DNA from: Cylindrobasidium torrendii FP15055 ss-10
Taxonomy: Eukaryota; Basidiomycota; Agaricomycetes; Agaricales; Physalacriaceae
Length of the DNA: 64,000 nucleotides
Direction: 5' to 3'
NCBI GenBank assembly: GCA_000934385.1
Contig: KN880469.1
Coordinates: 85,449 to 149,448, forward strand
Part shown: positions 45,340 to 57,203 of the stretch, in pieces
Layout of the letters: each line of letters opens with the position of its first letter
How positions within the stretch are numbered: position 1 is the stretch's first letter
Position numbers and translations under genes: made by a program
Notes under the pieces: generated by a model
Told to the model about the DNA's origin: nothing
Database searches by the model: none
Seen by the model: the letters and a program-made list of their open reading frames with translations, nothing else

Positions 45340-46779
45340 TCACCCAATCTCCACATGTTCTGGTCGATCCAGCGTTCTTTGCGAATAGGATCCAAAGTGT
45401 TTTCGTGAGGCTTGGGAGGTGGCGGCGACCGCTGTAGGCATCCCCAGCGAGCGTCCGATAACAATCTTGTTCCCCAGAGACGCAAAATCCAGGCGCGCAC
45501 CCAGCTTAAGCCCATCGGATTTCCATACACGCTGGTACACATACGAATCTGTCCCACAGCACGTCTTCATCCAGACGCGGACATGATGCGAGGCATTCAC
45601 GGGGATGGATTTCACGGGCACGGTACTACAGATACTCATTCAATGAGCAGATAATGAAGAGGAAGCCTGAAGACGCACTAGATGTGAAAAGTGACCGTAC
45701 GCGGGTCACCCTCAACTTTAAGTCGAAGGTCTTCGAACAGCGTTGCGCCGACCCCGCCGGCTTCGTATTCCATCGAGTAGTCGTAGGTGTCCTCAGCCAC
45801 CCGCATCCACCTATAGAATCGCAAACGTGTTTTAGTCCGGTGTTAGTTAAAGGTACAAGGGGGATGAAGCGCACCGAATGATAAACTGGACGAGCGCCCG
45901 ACCGACGACGCCCTCGTACACTTGACAGGCTGTCTGCGCGCGCTTCGGGATGGCAAAGGAAGCGTCGGCGATGGATAAAAAGTCTGGATCACGCCCAAGC
46001 CAGAGGTCGTCTTCGCCAAAGAGGCGATGATCAATATCCTGGGAGCGTAGCCAGACACGATACGAGTATAACGAGTTTACAGGTAGGCTGGTCTTGCCAG
46101 GAATAAGACTATGAATGGTGTCAGTAAAATGGCGGAAAAGCATAAAAGTTGTTAGCAAACGGACAAGACAATGAAGTTCAAGCGCCGAGGGTCAGTGAGC
46201 TTGAATTGTATGGGTTCACCCAGTTGTCGCGTTGCGGTATTGGATTTCAAGGAGAGTGTTATCGTGTATTTGCCAGGCGAGGGTGTGCCGCTCGTTGCTG
46301 GGCCGACGCTGTGGCACCGAGGGTGTGAGGTGAGTACTACTCTGGAATGTCCCTTTGGACGGCAAAAGGGCGCTCACGATATGATGAACTGGATAGAGGC
46401 TTGTCCGGCTAGCAAGCTGTATGCATATTCGTATCTGTCATTCTTAGAGGGTGTGCCAGGTAGTGGTGTAGGGAGAGCTCGTGTCTGGGATAAAGTTGAG
46501 CGATGGGAGTTGGTAAAACTACTGGATGGTCATTGAGAGGACGCGGACCGAAACGAAGAAAATGTACCTCCGTTGCGTTCGAAGGTCATCAAGTGAGGGA
46601 CTCCGTGAATTGCTAAAGTATGAGGAGCCCGTCGCAGTCGAATTGCTGTGTGGCCAGTGAGCACCTTGCTTCAGTTCTGCGACCATTGTCGCGCACCTTC
46701 GACTGACAAGGCTATCTTCGTAGCTCGGTGTGGGATCGTAGCCGATATCCTCCAAGGCTGAGTTTGAGTAGAGGCCCAT
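45340..46779 (-). CDS. Uncharacterised beta-rich protein
   Basis: About six exons. The start MGLYSNSALEDIGYDPTPSY leads to a Ser-rich part, then NDRYEYAYSLLAGQASIQFI. Strand-like segments follow: GKYTITLSLKSNTATRQLGE, SLYSYRVWLRSQDIDHRLFG and VKVWMK-type repeats (HHVRVWMKTCCGTDSYVYQR). The alternation of hydrophobic residues suggests a beta-sandwich of arrestin or C2 type, but I see no defining motif. One proposed intron near 46340-46375 is only about 36 bp, so that join is weak. There is no signal peptide. It is likely a lineage-specific cytosolic protein. Confidence 0.45.
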
Positions 46780-47239
46780 TTCGTTGCGACCCTCAGTGAG
46801 GCTGGACTTGGAGGTAAGAGGTGAAGGGAAAGTGAAGCGCCCGAGCCTCGTGTTGTGTGTATTCCGCTATCACATCGACGCTCTGGTCCCGGATCATCTG
46901 AGATGATTGTCCATGTCCATCCTCTCAATTGGCCGAACTCCGGGCGAAAACAGCCAAATTCTGCACCGTACCCACAAAGCTAAGGAACGTGAGACCGTAC
47001 ATACTTAACAAGACTACGCCGAAAAAGTAAAGGCTAAAACTTCGCGACCTAGCTTAGGTACAATGGGCGCTAGGCTCGCCCAGTGGTACTGCTAATACTA
47101 GGCTAACTAGTTAAATCACTGCTTGGATCTAACACATAGCCTAACATTCCACAGCCCTTGCTATAAGCCAGTATTATTGATGACCTCTTGTGGCGGATTC
47201 TGTGAAAAGCACGCAAAAAACACGTCCAGATCAAAGGTG
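46780..47239. other. Intergenic, CTAG-rich patch
   Basis: Four CTAG tetramers occur between 47049 and 47110, around a small hairpin GGGCG(CTAGGCT)CGCCC at 47065-47081. I see no gene. It may be a remnant of a mobile element, but the ends are not convincing. Confidence 0.3.
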
Positions 47240-48484
47240 CTATAGTATGATACGCTCCTGTAGTTCATCGTACAGTTCCGCTAAAACAAGTCCATGTCGT
47301 CGTATAGGTCTGCCAGGCGGAAGCACTTCGGCCAGCCTTTTGGATTGAAGCTGCATGATCTGTAGCTCATTCCTGGCGTTGGTAAACACCCGATATTCTG
47401 TGCTAACTTTACGGTTAGCCATCATCATCTTGCGGTCATGCTCCTTCAGACAGAAGTCGCGTATTCTGCGGAGTGTGCTGGATCCATATTCCACGGATGA
47501 GGCGAGGTTCTCGGATTGAGGGAAACTTGGGTTCTTACTCCCCGTTGCGACCTCGTTTACAGCGACAACTTCGAGGTTTGTTGCTGTACAATCCGCCAGA
47601 AAGAGACGCTCAAGACCGAGGAGGTGAGCGCGCAGGTGAAGGCGTTTCCAGCCATGGCTGCCTCTTCGCCTAAATAATTCCGTACTCAGTGGCTCTGTCG
47701 AATTCTGAATCAGACTCACGTATTGGCGTAGTTGATACCAGCTAAAAGTGCGAACACAGGAGAAAGAGACTTTCCGGGAGGACCTAGGGCAGGATTCAGT
47801 ATTGGGCACTCGATGGAAAGGACAAGGAACCGGACTATGGGCACAAGATATTTCACCAGCAGTGAGGAGGTTGAGGCCCCCAAGACTTTGTGAAATGACA
47901 GTCATAGGCACTGAAGATGTAGGGTCTCTGGCCAGTCTGCGAAAACTGCGCGCTCTACGTGGGATGAGGATTCCGCCATCATTCGGTTGGTCTGTAGGAC
48001 TTGCATGCGAGGGACAAAGAGGTCCTCATTGTGGTTTGGGTACTTGCAGGTCATGTATAATTTGCCCTTGGTCACAGACACAACGACCTCGCCACGCATA
48101 GCAAAGATACTGATGGTTTCGTGGACATTGACCAGGTTTCTTGAATGACAAAACTCACGAAATCAAGGCGTCGATGGTGCAGACGATATCTGCGTTGGCC
48201 CAGCTAGATGGCGCATTGTGTTCTAAACAGGCGGCGAGGATGTTGTTCAATGCGTCCACCTGGTGTTCGTTGACTGATGTTCCGAGATGCCTCATGCTAT
48301 GGCCTATGGAGTCCTGTACAGGTCGTGGTAAGGGTGAATTAGGACCGAAGGATTGGAGTTGGCCCGTCGTCTCTGAGTAGGTGTAGGAAGCGACATGGCG
48401 TGGCGGAGTGAGATTATTGGACGAGAGGGTAGAATAGAGTGAGCAAAGCGATCTCAGCGGTTGAATTGTCCGCGCATTGAGCAT
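47240..48484 (-). CDS. Uncharacterised fungal protein
   Basis: The likely start MLNARTIQPLRSLCSLYSTL at 48484 resembles a mitochondrial presequence. Exon 1 continues HVASYTYSETTGQLQSFGPN. Exon 2 has AMRGEVVVSVTKGKLYMTCK and YPNHNEDLFVPRMQ. The last exon is long, with RRGSHGWKRLHLRAHLLGLE, TLRRIRDFCLKEHDRKMMMA and VLAELYDELQERIIL. Middle exon joins (47700-48000) are ambiguous because two frames stay open. I do not recognise the family. The C-terminal part is helical and basic. Confidence 0.4.
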
Positions 48485-48725
48485 GGAAGGCAAAGGCAAG
48501 AGGCGATCGACACCTCTCCTTCTTCCACACCACAATCGATTGGACATTACGGCCAATTTTCTCGTCGATATTTCCGCTCATCCGCAGCATCCACCGCATC
48601 CCCTCAGCCGGCTCAGGCGACGGATTCCCCGCAGTGGACATCACGTGTGCCCGCAATCTCTATGACACTGCCTCGGCCACTTTCTACTTGTTACCACCCC
48701 ACCACAGCCACAACTACAGGCGTCC

Positions 48726-51407
48726 ATGGAGAATCAACCATACGACTACTTGGAGCAGGACTCGGACAGCCAACAGTCCGGCAATGACTTGCCCACCTAC
48801 GACGATCTCGCTGCACAGAACGGACCCAATTCACGGTATGCCCGACGCTGTGCATTGCTTTCAATCTTCCACTCACAGCGCTCTCTAGCTTCGGTAGATG
48901 GCGTGGCTGGATTGAGAAAAGGTGATTATACGTGTCCAGAGCATCCCACGAGCTCGAATTCACCGCGACTTGCAGAGCGGCAGAGCGATACGCGGATGTA
49001 CCACAGGACGAACGGCGGCGGCGGCGGCTTGAAAGAGGTTGGGGCAACGACATTGTGTGTTCCAATACTTCAAATGGCTGCCTCGTGACACTGACCCTTC
49101 GCAAGCCTATACCGTCCAGCGACGGCATCCCTACTATTGTCAATCAGCCTGCAACGCCGCTACCAAGCTCGCTACACATACAGACCAATGGGCTCGAAAC
49201 TTCATTTCCTTCTACAAACTTCCCTCCAGAAAGCCCATCCCCTCCAGAGTCTGCCAGTCAACCGAACCTGAACGCCCAAATGCGCCGCCTCCATCCATCA
49301 CATCTCAAGATCAACAACTTTGGCTCGCGCTTTCTGCCCCACACCACCACTCCCATTCGCTGTCTTCTCCCGTTGCAAAATGGGAGGTATTTGCTCATTG
49401 GTCATGATGAGGGCTTGTCCGTCATCGACACGTACCCGCACGAATGGGCGGAAGACGACACCGGCGTAGTCGTGAAGGGTCCCGAGGATGCTGTGGCACG
49501 GCCCATCTGGTTCGGAGAAGGGCCAGTCTCTTTCTTGTCCTCCGGTCTGTCTTAGGCTCACCGCAGTCCAGGGTATTTCAAATGTCGCTGCTTGAAATTG
49601 AAGACAATGGACAGGGATCGACAGCGCAGGGCGTCGTGCTTGCCCTTGTCGGTCCAGAACCCGACTCTCCGCTCCCCAAGGAGGAACACATGCGCACGTT
49701 GAGAATGTACAATCTCGCGAGTCTCATCAGTCTGGCGAAGTGGGCCGTTGCCCAGAAGGTATGCATGCTCCCGGTCGTACAATAGAGTGTCTGACGTGAT
49801 TCCCGACAGGGCACACGACCACTGGATCTGTCGTCACGGCCGAATATGCATTCGCATCAATCACCTTCAAAGAAGAAACATCGACACCAGACCAGCTTCG
49901 CCAAAAGCCTTCGTTCTTGGATTGACCAGCCAAACAGAAATGGCGCGGATCTGATTTCACCGACCCAGTCTACGGCCAGTCATCTGTCGACTGGAAGCAA
50001 TGCCAGTTTGCATTCACCGCGGAGTCGAACGCCGTCACCTAACAGGTCTATTTCGACCGATTCAACGAGCTGGGATATTGTCGACGACCTTCCGTCACGA
50101 TGGGCGCTGGATTTCGTACCACTTGCAACACCCAGCTCGCGGCTGGCATCCTCGAGCGTGTTGTCCTATGCCATGTGGAACAACAGCGATTCACATAATA
50201 CTCGCGGCGGCAGACTTCTGGCCGTCGCCGTGAAATATAATATCCTACTATACGAGGCGCCGAGGGGCGAGCGTGCATTTCGGTGCATCAAAGTCGGTCC
50301 GACTCAAACTCACCCGTCCATTTTACTTAACCGGCTCTATAGGAATTTTACACCCCGCTGAATCCGCGGCAGATTACCTTCTTCCAACAGGTCGCCATGG
50401 ACGTCAACCGGCGCGTGTCCGATGTAGGGCCCAGTTCCCGACTGTCCTCCAGCTCGCACAAGCGCTCCGACAGCGCAGAAACCCTGCGTGCAAGTCTATC
50501 CCACTCTCATCGTGCGCTGGCCTCACCCTCAAATACGCTCAACTACGGCACTCAGCTCAGCCTGTTCGTCGTCTTTGAGAAAAAGGCAGGCTGGATCCGG
50601 CTTGCGGACTCCGCAGTGGGTGAACTGGAAATGTTCGATGACGGGATAGGCCCTCGGGCGAGCGGCGGGCATACGCGCGACCCATCGAGTCCGCTCAATT
50701 CACGAAAATCGAGGCTGTCTATTGACGCGAGCGCGATCCTGGGGAAGTGGATCCCAATCGTGCAGATCGACTTACCTGTGCCCGGGGGTGCAAGCACGAA
50801 GACAGTCCATATCCTCACGCGGGGGCGCAAGACACATATCCTGCCGTGTCCGCTGCCCGTTGGGTCCGTGGCGTGTCGACCAATGAAGGCGCTGCTATGG
50901 AAGTCCCCGCCGACGAGTGTGACGCCGAGAATTGCGACGGACGAGCTTGGGGAGCCCTTCTTGCAGGTCGTGGCGCTTGGTGAGGCGGGGATTGAGGTGC
51001 ACGAGATACCGATCGATTTCTTGAACCGGGGCGGGGCTGGTGGGAAGGGAAAAGAGCGTGCAACGGTACCTTCACAAGAAAGTATTTGGGTAGAGGATGA
51101 TCAGCAGGGTGCTGCAGGCTTCCTGTGTGCGGGTGGACACTGGGACCAGCCTCAGTATTCGCCATATCATCCCTTGTTTAGAACACGGTCGACGGCGTCC
51201 GATGCGTCGTGGACAAGCGCGGAGACAGAAGATCTTCATGCGCAAATGGAGAGACAGCAGGGTATGTATGCTTGGTGTTGTAAAGGGCTGGAAGACTGGC
51301 GTATATTCTGGTTGGGCGGGTCCCTTCTAGAAGAGGAAGAGGAAGCTGGTGGATTTGGAGGCTTTTCTCCCCAGCGCGGGGACAGCTATGGCGCATCTGG
51401 ATATTGA
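48726..51407 (+). CDS. CNH-like beta-propeller protein
   Basis: Several exons. The N-terminus MENQPYDYLEQDSDSQQSGN has a PPxY-like acidic start and DLPTYDDLAAQNG. FGRWRGWIEKRAAERYADVP follows. A likely citron-homology (CNH) propeller starts TTPIRCLLPLQNGRYLLIGH and continues DEGLSVIDTYPHEW, LLAVAVKYNILLYEAPRGER, AFRCIKEFYTPLNPRQITFF and LFVVFEKKAGWIRLADSAVG. Such repeats occur in Rho-GEF and Vps39-type proteins, but I see no GEF or kinase domain. The spacer regions are Ser-rich. The role may be membrane traffic or GTPase signalling; this is inference from the fold only. Confidence 0.5.
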
Positions 51408-52029
51408 ACAGGGCGGAATATTCGCTAGCGCGCAGGGACAATTTTACTTCTGTAACGGACAGCTACTTGTAGATCAATTGACTCAACGAGGAAATTTACA
51501 AGCCAAAATCTCGCATTGACTCGGACGTTGCTGCTTGCCAGTGGCTCCCATGTTATCATAAGTATACGAATGAGTATCGTTCCCCGATAACGCAGGCGTA
51601 TTTTGGACATGAGTACATAGTGTCTCTTTGTGCCCCTCGAAGGGCGTCAGTTCAATACGTTTCCTGAATGTGATGCCTGGGTTCCATTAAGCAACAAGTC
51701 GATTTCTAGTACTGTACGATATGCTCGTCATGGATAATGTACACTGAACACAGTCAGATAAAGAGGGCTACAGACATACTTTGTGCAAGCAGTGACGCAT
51801 ACACATGATGGAGGGGGGAGAAATGTCAGGCTGACCGCTGCGTCCCATGCAATGGGGCAACAACGCAGGGGGCAGAGGGAGGAAGAGAATGTTCGTTAAC
51901 GGTAATAAAATGTATGTAAGGAAAAGGTCCACGTGTGTCATGCAATAATCAGAGCAAACCGAAAAATGACAAATGAAAATTTAAATAAGGATACCACAGA
52001 GAAACGAAGAGCAAAGTTGGGAGCCTTGC
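51408..52029. other. Intergenic between convergent genes
   Basis: About 620 bp, AT-rich toward 51890-51990, between two 3' ends. No supported gene or repeat. Confidence 0.5.
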
Positions 52030-55000
52030 TCAGCCCGCCGCAGAATGCCGCTGCGACGCCCCCGAATAGTCCATCGACATCGCCGGTGTCGACGCCGTAC
52101 TCAGTTTGATCGTCCGCTTCTGTGCTGGCGGCGGCGTCGACTGCCCTTGTCCCTTCCGTACAACAACAAACGAGCGGCCAGTGCCTGGCGCAGATGTCGA
52201 CGTTGGCTCGAGTGGCAATTCCTCTGGTGTCTGACGCGACAGCGATGGGCCAGACGACGACGGCCCATCCGCACTATGCGGCCTGTGCCTCCGCAAATTG
52301 AACCACCTCTTTTTCTTCGGTGTATCTTCATCGTCCGAGCTGTCGTCGGCGGGGAACGCACTTGGGGGTGGCGTTGGCCCCGTCCGTGGCTGGCGCGGCT
52401 GGTTGTAGTACGCAGACAGTCCCTTGTTGCTACCAGCAGATGCATGCATCGAAGCATGGCCGGCGGATGCATGCTCAATTATCGCGGTTTGTGAACGCGT
52501 GCGGGTGTGGAATGGCATCGCCGCGCCAGAAGGAAGACCAGAGGGACCTGCTGCGGCCTCGTAGTGTGTATCGTAGTGTTGAGGAACGACGCCGATTGAT
52601 GACACAGATGGCATCTCTTCCTCAACATCTACTCTCCTCGGAAGGGAAGCAGCGCTAGCGGTGTATGGTGCTGGTGAAGGCATATTTGGGAACTGCTGGG
52701 TCGACCCCGCTCGAATAGCGTAGGGTGTATCGATATGCGCCCGACCACCACCAACACGTGAGAATCCACTGGATGGCTTCGAAGGTGGTGGCTGCTCAAC
52801 GGGTATATACCCTTGTTGCGCTCCTTTGGCCGGGAAGGGCTGCCAGGCGCCCATGATGTATCCGTCCTCCTCGTCGCTATCTTCGCGATATGGTCGCAGT
52901 GCATGTTCTGGCTTCAAGACAGACGGTGGTGGTCCGGAGTTCATGGACCCGTTTGCCTCTTTGCCGCTAGGTCGAATCGGACCATTCAAGGTGGAACCCA
53001 AGAAGGACGAAGCCATAGAGTCTTGTGCGCGCGAATGTTTGCCTGCAGCCCCGTTCTTTCCCTTTGCATTCTTCGCCTGAGCACGCTTGCGGCGACGTCG
53101 AGCCTTCCTGGATCCACAGCACCCTGCCAGGCCGCAGGCACCGATGAGACCAGTATCTACCACATGCCGACTTTCGTCGAAACTGACGAGGCCGAGTAGG
53201 CGGACAAGGGCCTCGATGAGCTTGAAAACGAGCATGGCCACCAGAGCAAGATAGACCAGGGCGAGCATGACAAGGACACCGTACGCAACCCAACCACCAG
53301 CACCAGCACCGATGTTAACCTGGAAGAGTGTCAATGCCGAATGGGAACGTACAGATAAGGGAACGTACTGCTGGAGTAAGAATGAGCATCAAAACAGCGA
53401 CAACAATCCGAGCAACACAAAAGAGGAAGCTAATCAACCCCATACTGGCGCCAATACCCCATGGTAGCCATATGCTCGTCACCAGAGCGGAGACGACTTC
53501 GATAACCAAAATCACGATGGCTTGCGCTGTCCCACTTTTTTGCCCCGCACCTATCGTTACGCCAAACGCAACGTTGGATGCAAAGAAGAAGGACGCGAAC
53601 ATTTGCGAGCCATGGCGATAATGGTTGTACAAGGGGCCAAAGGCAAGCAGCGTCTTTGTCTCGTCATAGAGCTTGCTAGTGGTTGTGAACCGCACACGAA
53701 GGACGAGGTGCGCCGGGATGAGGACAGATATGATGGCGAACGCAAGGCCAGCGAGTGCTCTGGTTCCAATCGGCGCTCGGGACGCCGGGAGTGTCATATG
53801 GTAGGCGGAGAAGATCGACACGGGGAGGTGGAATAGAATAAGGACGCGGACGAGATTGCCATGCAACACACTCCCGTGGAATGAACCAAAACTGTTTCTT
53901 AGCCTATTCCATGGCCCACGCGAAAGCCCACGCTCGTTGTTGAGGCCGAACCGGGAGGATGAACGGGCAATGGGGAGTCCATTATACTGTTTGCCGTCTT
54001 CGGAGGACACTGCACCCACTGGACTGTCGAGCATGTCTTTGCTGGCATTGAATGTCATCCCCTGCGAATCACGGTTCCCAAGCGATTTGGACAAGGTGTG
54101 GCAGAGTCTGTCGATCATCCATATAATGAGTGAGAGAGCAATGGCTCCTGCAACGATTCCCAGGAAAATAATCATGCAAACACCGAACAGGTCTTCCGGT
54201 CGCACGCCCACTGCGTACGCAAAAGACTCAATGCCGGCGGATGCATTTTGTGGGAGATTGAAAAGAGTGTTGGGAATGTTTGGGTCCAAGTAGAGCGACG
54301 AGGACGAGTCGTCGAATTGATTGTTGAAGGCTTCAGGAGGATTGAAGTCGGGAGTGTAAAGCGGGTTCCATAAGTGATCCCTGGTGCCATCAGTGAGGGA
54401 AACATCTTCATATGAATCAGCCGCGCGTTTAGAAGCTTCGCAACGTGTGACCTACTGTAGGAAAGTGTAGCCCAGGCCGTCTGTGTGAGTAAAGGGTCTA
54501 AAGACGGATGAGATACGGCCAATGTTTACCGCGGGACAGTACGCACAGACAAAAGAGGGCCACTGAACGGCAACCATAGCGAGTGCAGAGCACCATTGGG
54601 TGTGAAAAATGACATCTCTCAAGGACGGAGTACCTGCGGCGAGGTCAATGTCAACCACAAGGGGGGAAATGCCGGCAAGACGCACAGAATCTTAGCAATG
54701 CAGGCAACGTTGAGAAACGCTCTCCGCTCATCGCACTGGCAAGGATAAAACCTGCACTCTGAACCCGCTCCCATCCACCCTTGCCCTGTCGACTGATGCC
54801 GCGGTTCCATGCGGATATGATGCGCGCACTGCCGACGACAAGCCAATAGGCGATGGCCAGTGCGACCGTACTCCAGAAAATAATGTCTGCTTGGCCGTAT
54901 GGATGTTCATCGGACTTGGGATCAAGTGGCGTAGTCTCCACATCGACGCACATGAGCTCCTTGCTGTACGTATCTACTGCTCGCAGCCGAGTGGTGAGCG

Positions 55001-55486
55001 TAGTGAGGGCGCGATTGGCGCCCCAAGGGATTTGGGCGGACAGTGCAAATGCGCCGGCCGCGATGGGGCAGAAGTAATCGTCGTCCGAATCCTTCGCGGC
55101 ATCGAGGCCCGAGTCTTGCGGCCGCAGGTGGGCACATAGATACGAGCTGTTTGACCATGCATCCAGGGTCAGAATCGTGGTGGACGTGAAGAGCGTGGCT
55201 AGAAGCGTCAGCATCGTCACTGTCTCCGAACGTGCGAGCAGTGCTCACCAAGGTTCAGACTCTCGTTTTGTCGGCCCACGATGTTCAAAGGCGAGTTTCC
55301 GACAAGCACCAAGTCCAACAGTGCACCGTCCTCCAACACTTGGCCCCATACGTTGGAGATGGTGAGTTTTTGGGACACATTGCCGGTAGCGTCGAAGCAG
55401 TCGTTGAAAGGGAGACTTGCAGGGTTGGCGAGCACACGGAGGAGTGGAGCAGATAAAAGGGCAAGCGCCGCCGATATCGAGCGCAT
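52030..55486 (-). CDS. TRP-like membrane protein with ML-like lumenal domain
   Basis: The start MRSISAALALLSAPLLRVLA is a signal peptide. The ML-like domain has FNDCFDATGNVSQKLTISNV and LDLVLVGNSPLNIVG, the pattern of fungal TRP/Flc/Pkd2-type proteins. Many membrane spans follow, for example IIFWSTVALAIAYWLVVGSA, LFGVCMIIFLGIVAGAIALS, AGLAFAIISVLIPAHLVLRV, AIVILVIEVVSALVTSIWLP and VLVMLALVYLALVAMLVFKL. A long cytosolic tail follows, with a polybasic start (RKARRRRKRAQ) and Pro/Ser-rich end. Relatives act in calcium handling, FAD or wall integrity at ER, Golgi or plasma membrane. The ion is unknown. Confidence 0.75.
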
Positions 55487-55692
55487 ATTGTGGCCTGTCC
55501 ACGGCCGTGAAGCGTGAAGGGTGAAATCAAAGCAAGAAATGTGTCCAAAGTTGAAAGTACGTTTGGAACCTGTACGTCAGTGATCGCGGGCCATGCACTG
55601 ACGGCGGGTTACCCCTTGTTGCGATGACGAAAAAAGTCCATATTTGCATGTGTACAGTCCGTAGTTTGAAAAATACAACAAAGTAGCAATAT

Positions 55693-56781
55693 TCAAGCGT
55701 ATGCCAGTGCAGCGACAGCGCCAACGGCCCCAACTACCAGTCCCCCTGCCACTGACTTGAGAACACTACCTCGGCCACCCTTCTTATTGTCCTCATTTTC
55801 CTTGTCCTTCAAAGCCTCGCAAAAACGCTGCGTGTCAGCCGGATCCTGCCCGATGACGAGGAGCTGCTGGCTGTCCGCCTCGTCAGCGGCAACTCGGCGT
55901 GTGTGCAGTCCATGCTCCAATGCCTCGCGCTCAATGCTCATAATATCTTCTTTGGGCAGCATACGTGCCTGCGTGCTGGAATAGCGCTTGCCGAGCATGT
56001 CGATGAAGCTCAGTGGCTCCGTGGACGATGAAGAGGATTGGGAAGAGGCAACAGAAGAGGATCGAGCGGAACTCGTCTCGGATGGCTCGATATATCGCAC
56101 GATGAGCGAGCCACTTGAGGATGCGAAGCTACTTTCTGGGGTAGGGGCAATGAGGGTGCACGGCATGAGTTCCTTCTTCACGCCACTCTTGCGCGCCTTG
56201 GGGCTTTTCCAGTGGACAGCCTTGTTTTCCCCAATTCTGCGTTTCGTCGGTGACGCCTGCACTTCCTCGATTTCCGTATCTGACCCATCCGCGGGGCTGA
56301 CAAGAGACCGCATAATTTCGCTGGTATCGCTAGGAATCGAACTCAGACTTTCGGTGGGCTCGAGCGGGGCAGCGGATTGGCGGGATTGGCGGCGCCTCGT
56401 GCGTTTGGCGGCATCGGTGTCCTCGAGAGCCCAGTCGAGTGGCGGAACAAGCACTTTGGCCTTCGCCAGGCGCGCACTGGCTCTGGGACTAGCAGTCGAA
56501 TTGAAGCTGATATCAGACATCTTCTGTACAAGCACATCGTCGTCCTCTTTAGTGGGCGTAGAGTCGGGGCAGCCAGAGCGAGGGTGACCGGCGCGGGGAC
56601 GGCCACATTGCCTGCAGCACGGTTGTTTGCGCGGTGTCGCGGTCGTTGTGGTATTCGTAGATTTGGCGGGTGACTTGGAGGACATCGTAAGTCGGCGTAG
56701 ATTGTTGTTGTTGACTGCAGTGCGTGGGAATACAAGGGCGAGACAAACTGTGACCAGACAATTAGAGTACTTTGATGCCAT
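55693..56781 (-). CDS. Uncharacterised protein with C-terminal membrane tail
   Basis: A single exon of up to 362 codons. A second Met, MSSKSPAKSTNTTTT at 56686, may be the real start, because the 32-residue extension looks unlike the rest. A cysteine-rich patch (PCCRQCGRPRAGHPRSGC) resembles a small zinc knuckle. The middle is Ser-rich and acidic with basic NLS-like stretches (RRRQSRQ, SPTKRRIGENK). The last 20 residues (SVAGGLVVGAVGAVAALAYA) form a membrane segment at the extreme end, as in tail-anchored proteins. I do not recognise the family. It may sit at the ER, nuclear envelope or mitochondria. Confidence 0.55.
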   Translation of the reverse strand: MASKYSNCLVTVCLALVFPRTAVNNNNLRRLTMSSKSPAKSTNTTTTATPRKQPCCRQCGRPRAGHPRSGCPDSTPTKEDDDVLVQKMSDISFNSTASPRASARLAKAKVLVPPLDWALEDTDAAKRTRRRQSRQSAAPLEPTESLSSIPSDTSEIMRSLVSPADGSDTEIEEVQASPTKRRIGENKAVHWKSPKARKSGVKKELMPCTLIAPTPESSFASSSGSLIVRYIEPSETSSARSSSVASSQSSSSSTEPLSFIDMLGKRYSSTQARMLPKEDIMSIEREALEHGLHTRRVAADEADSQQLLVIGQDPADTQRFCEALKDKENEDNKKGGRGSVLKSVAGGLVVGAVGAVAALAYA

Positions 56782-56818
56782 CAGTCACGCAGTTCACAGC
56801 TAAAGTGCACATGACATC

Positions 56819-56867
56819 TCCGATCTCAAGTCGGAAGGATTGGCGGTAGGTCCGATTTCAAGTCGGA
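56819..56867. promoter_or_regulatory. Twin palindromes TCCGA-N7-TCGGA
   Basis: Copy 1 is at 56819-56835 and copy 2 at 56851-56867. They differ by one base (TCTCAAG against TTTCAAG in the spacer) and start exactly 32 bp apart, about three helical turns. CCG/CGG half sites in inverted array are typical targets of Zn2Cys6 dimers. They lie between the tail-anchored protein gene (start at 56781) and the esterase (57204). Confidence 0.5.
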
Positions 56868-57203
56868 GGTTTGCCAGACGCAGCATGTACGCAGCAGGCC
56901 CAAATTCTATATGCATCGTCCAACCCACCCTCGCAGTCGTCCAATATCTCCATAGACTATACCGAGGCACTGGTATCGATGGAAGAGGCGTGTGCGCCCT
57001 CAGACTGAATACGCACGATTTGGACCCACCTGCCGATGTCTCGCAGTCTTCATCGCCATTCTTCTGGCTCACCGGCCTTCGGTCTCCCTGTTCTTGCGCA
57101 GCCCATCCTCTGGTAACGGACATAGGCAGCAACACAGCGCGGATCAGTCCAGCATCCCAAAGTCTATATAAGGTCTTCGAATTCTCCCAGATTTCACAAC
57201 TCG

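Noticed and set aside
47049..47111. Second Helitron end: hairpin followed by CTAG and T
   Set aside because: The final CTAGT is about 26 bp from the hairpin, too far, and the stem is only 5 bp.
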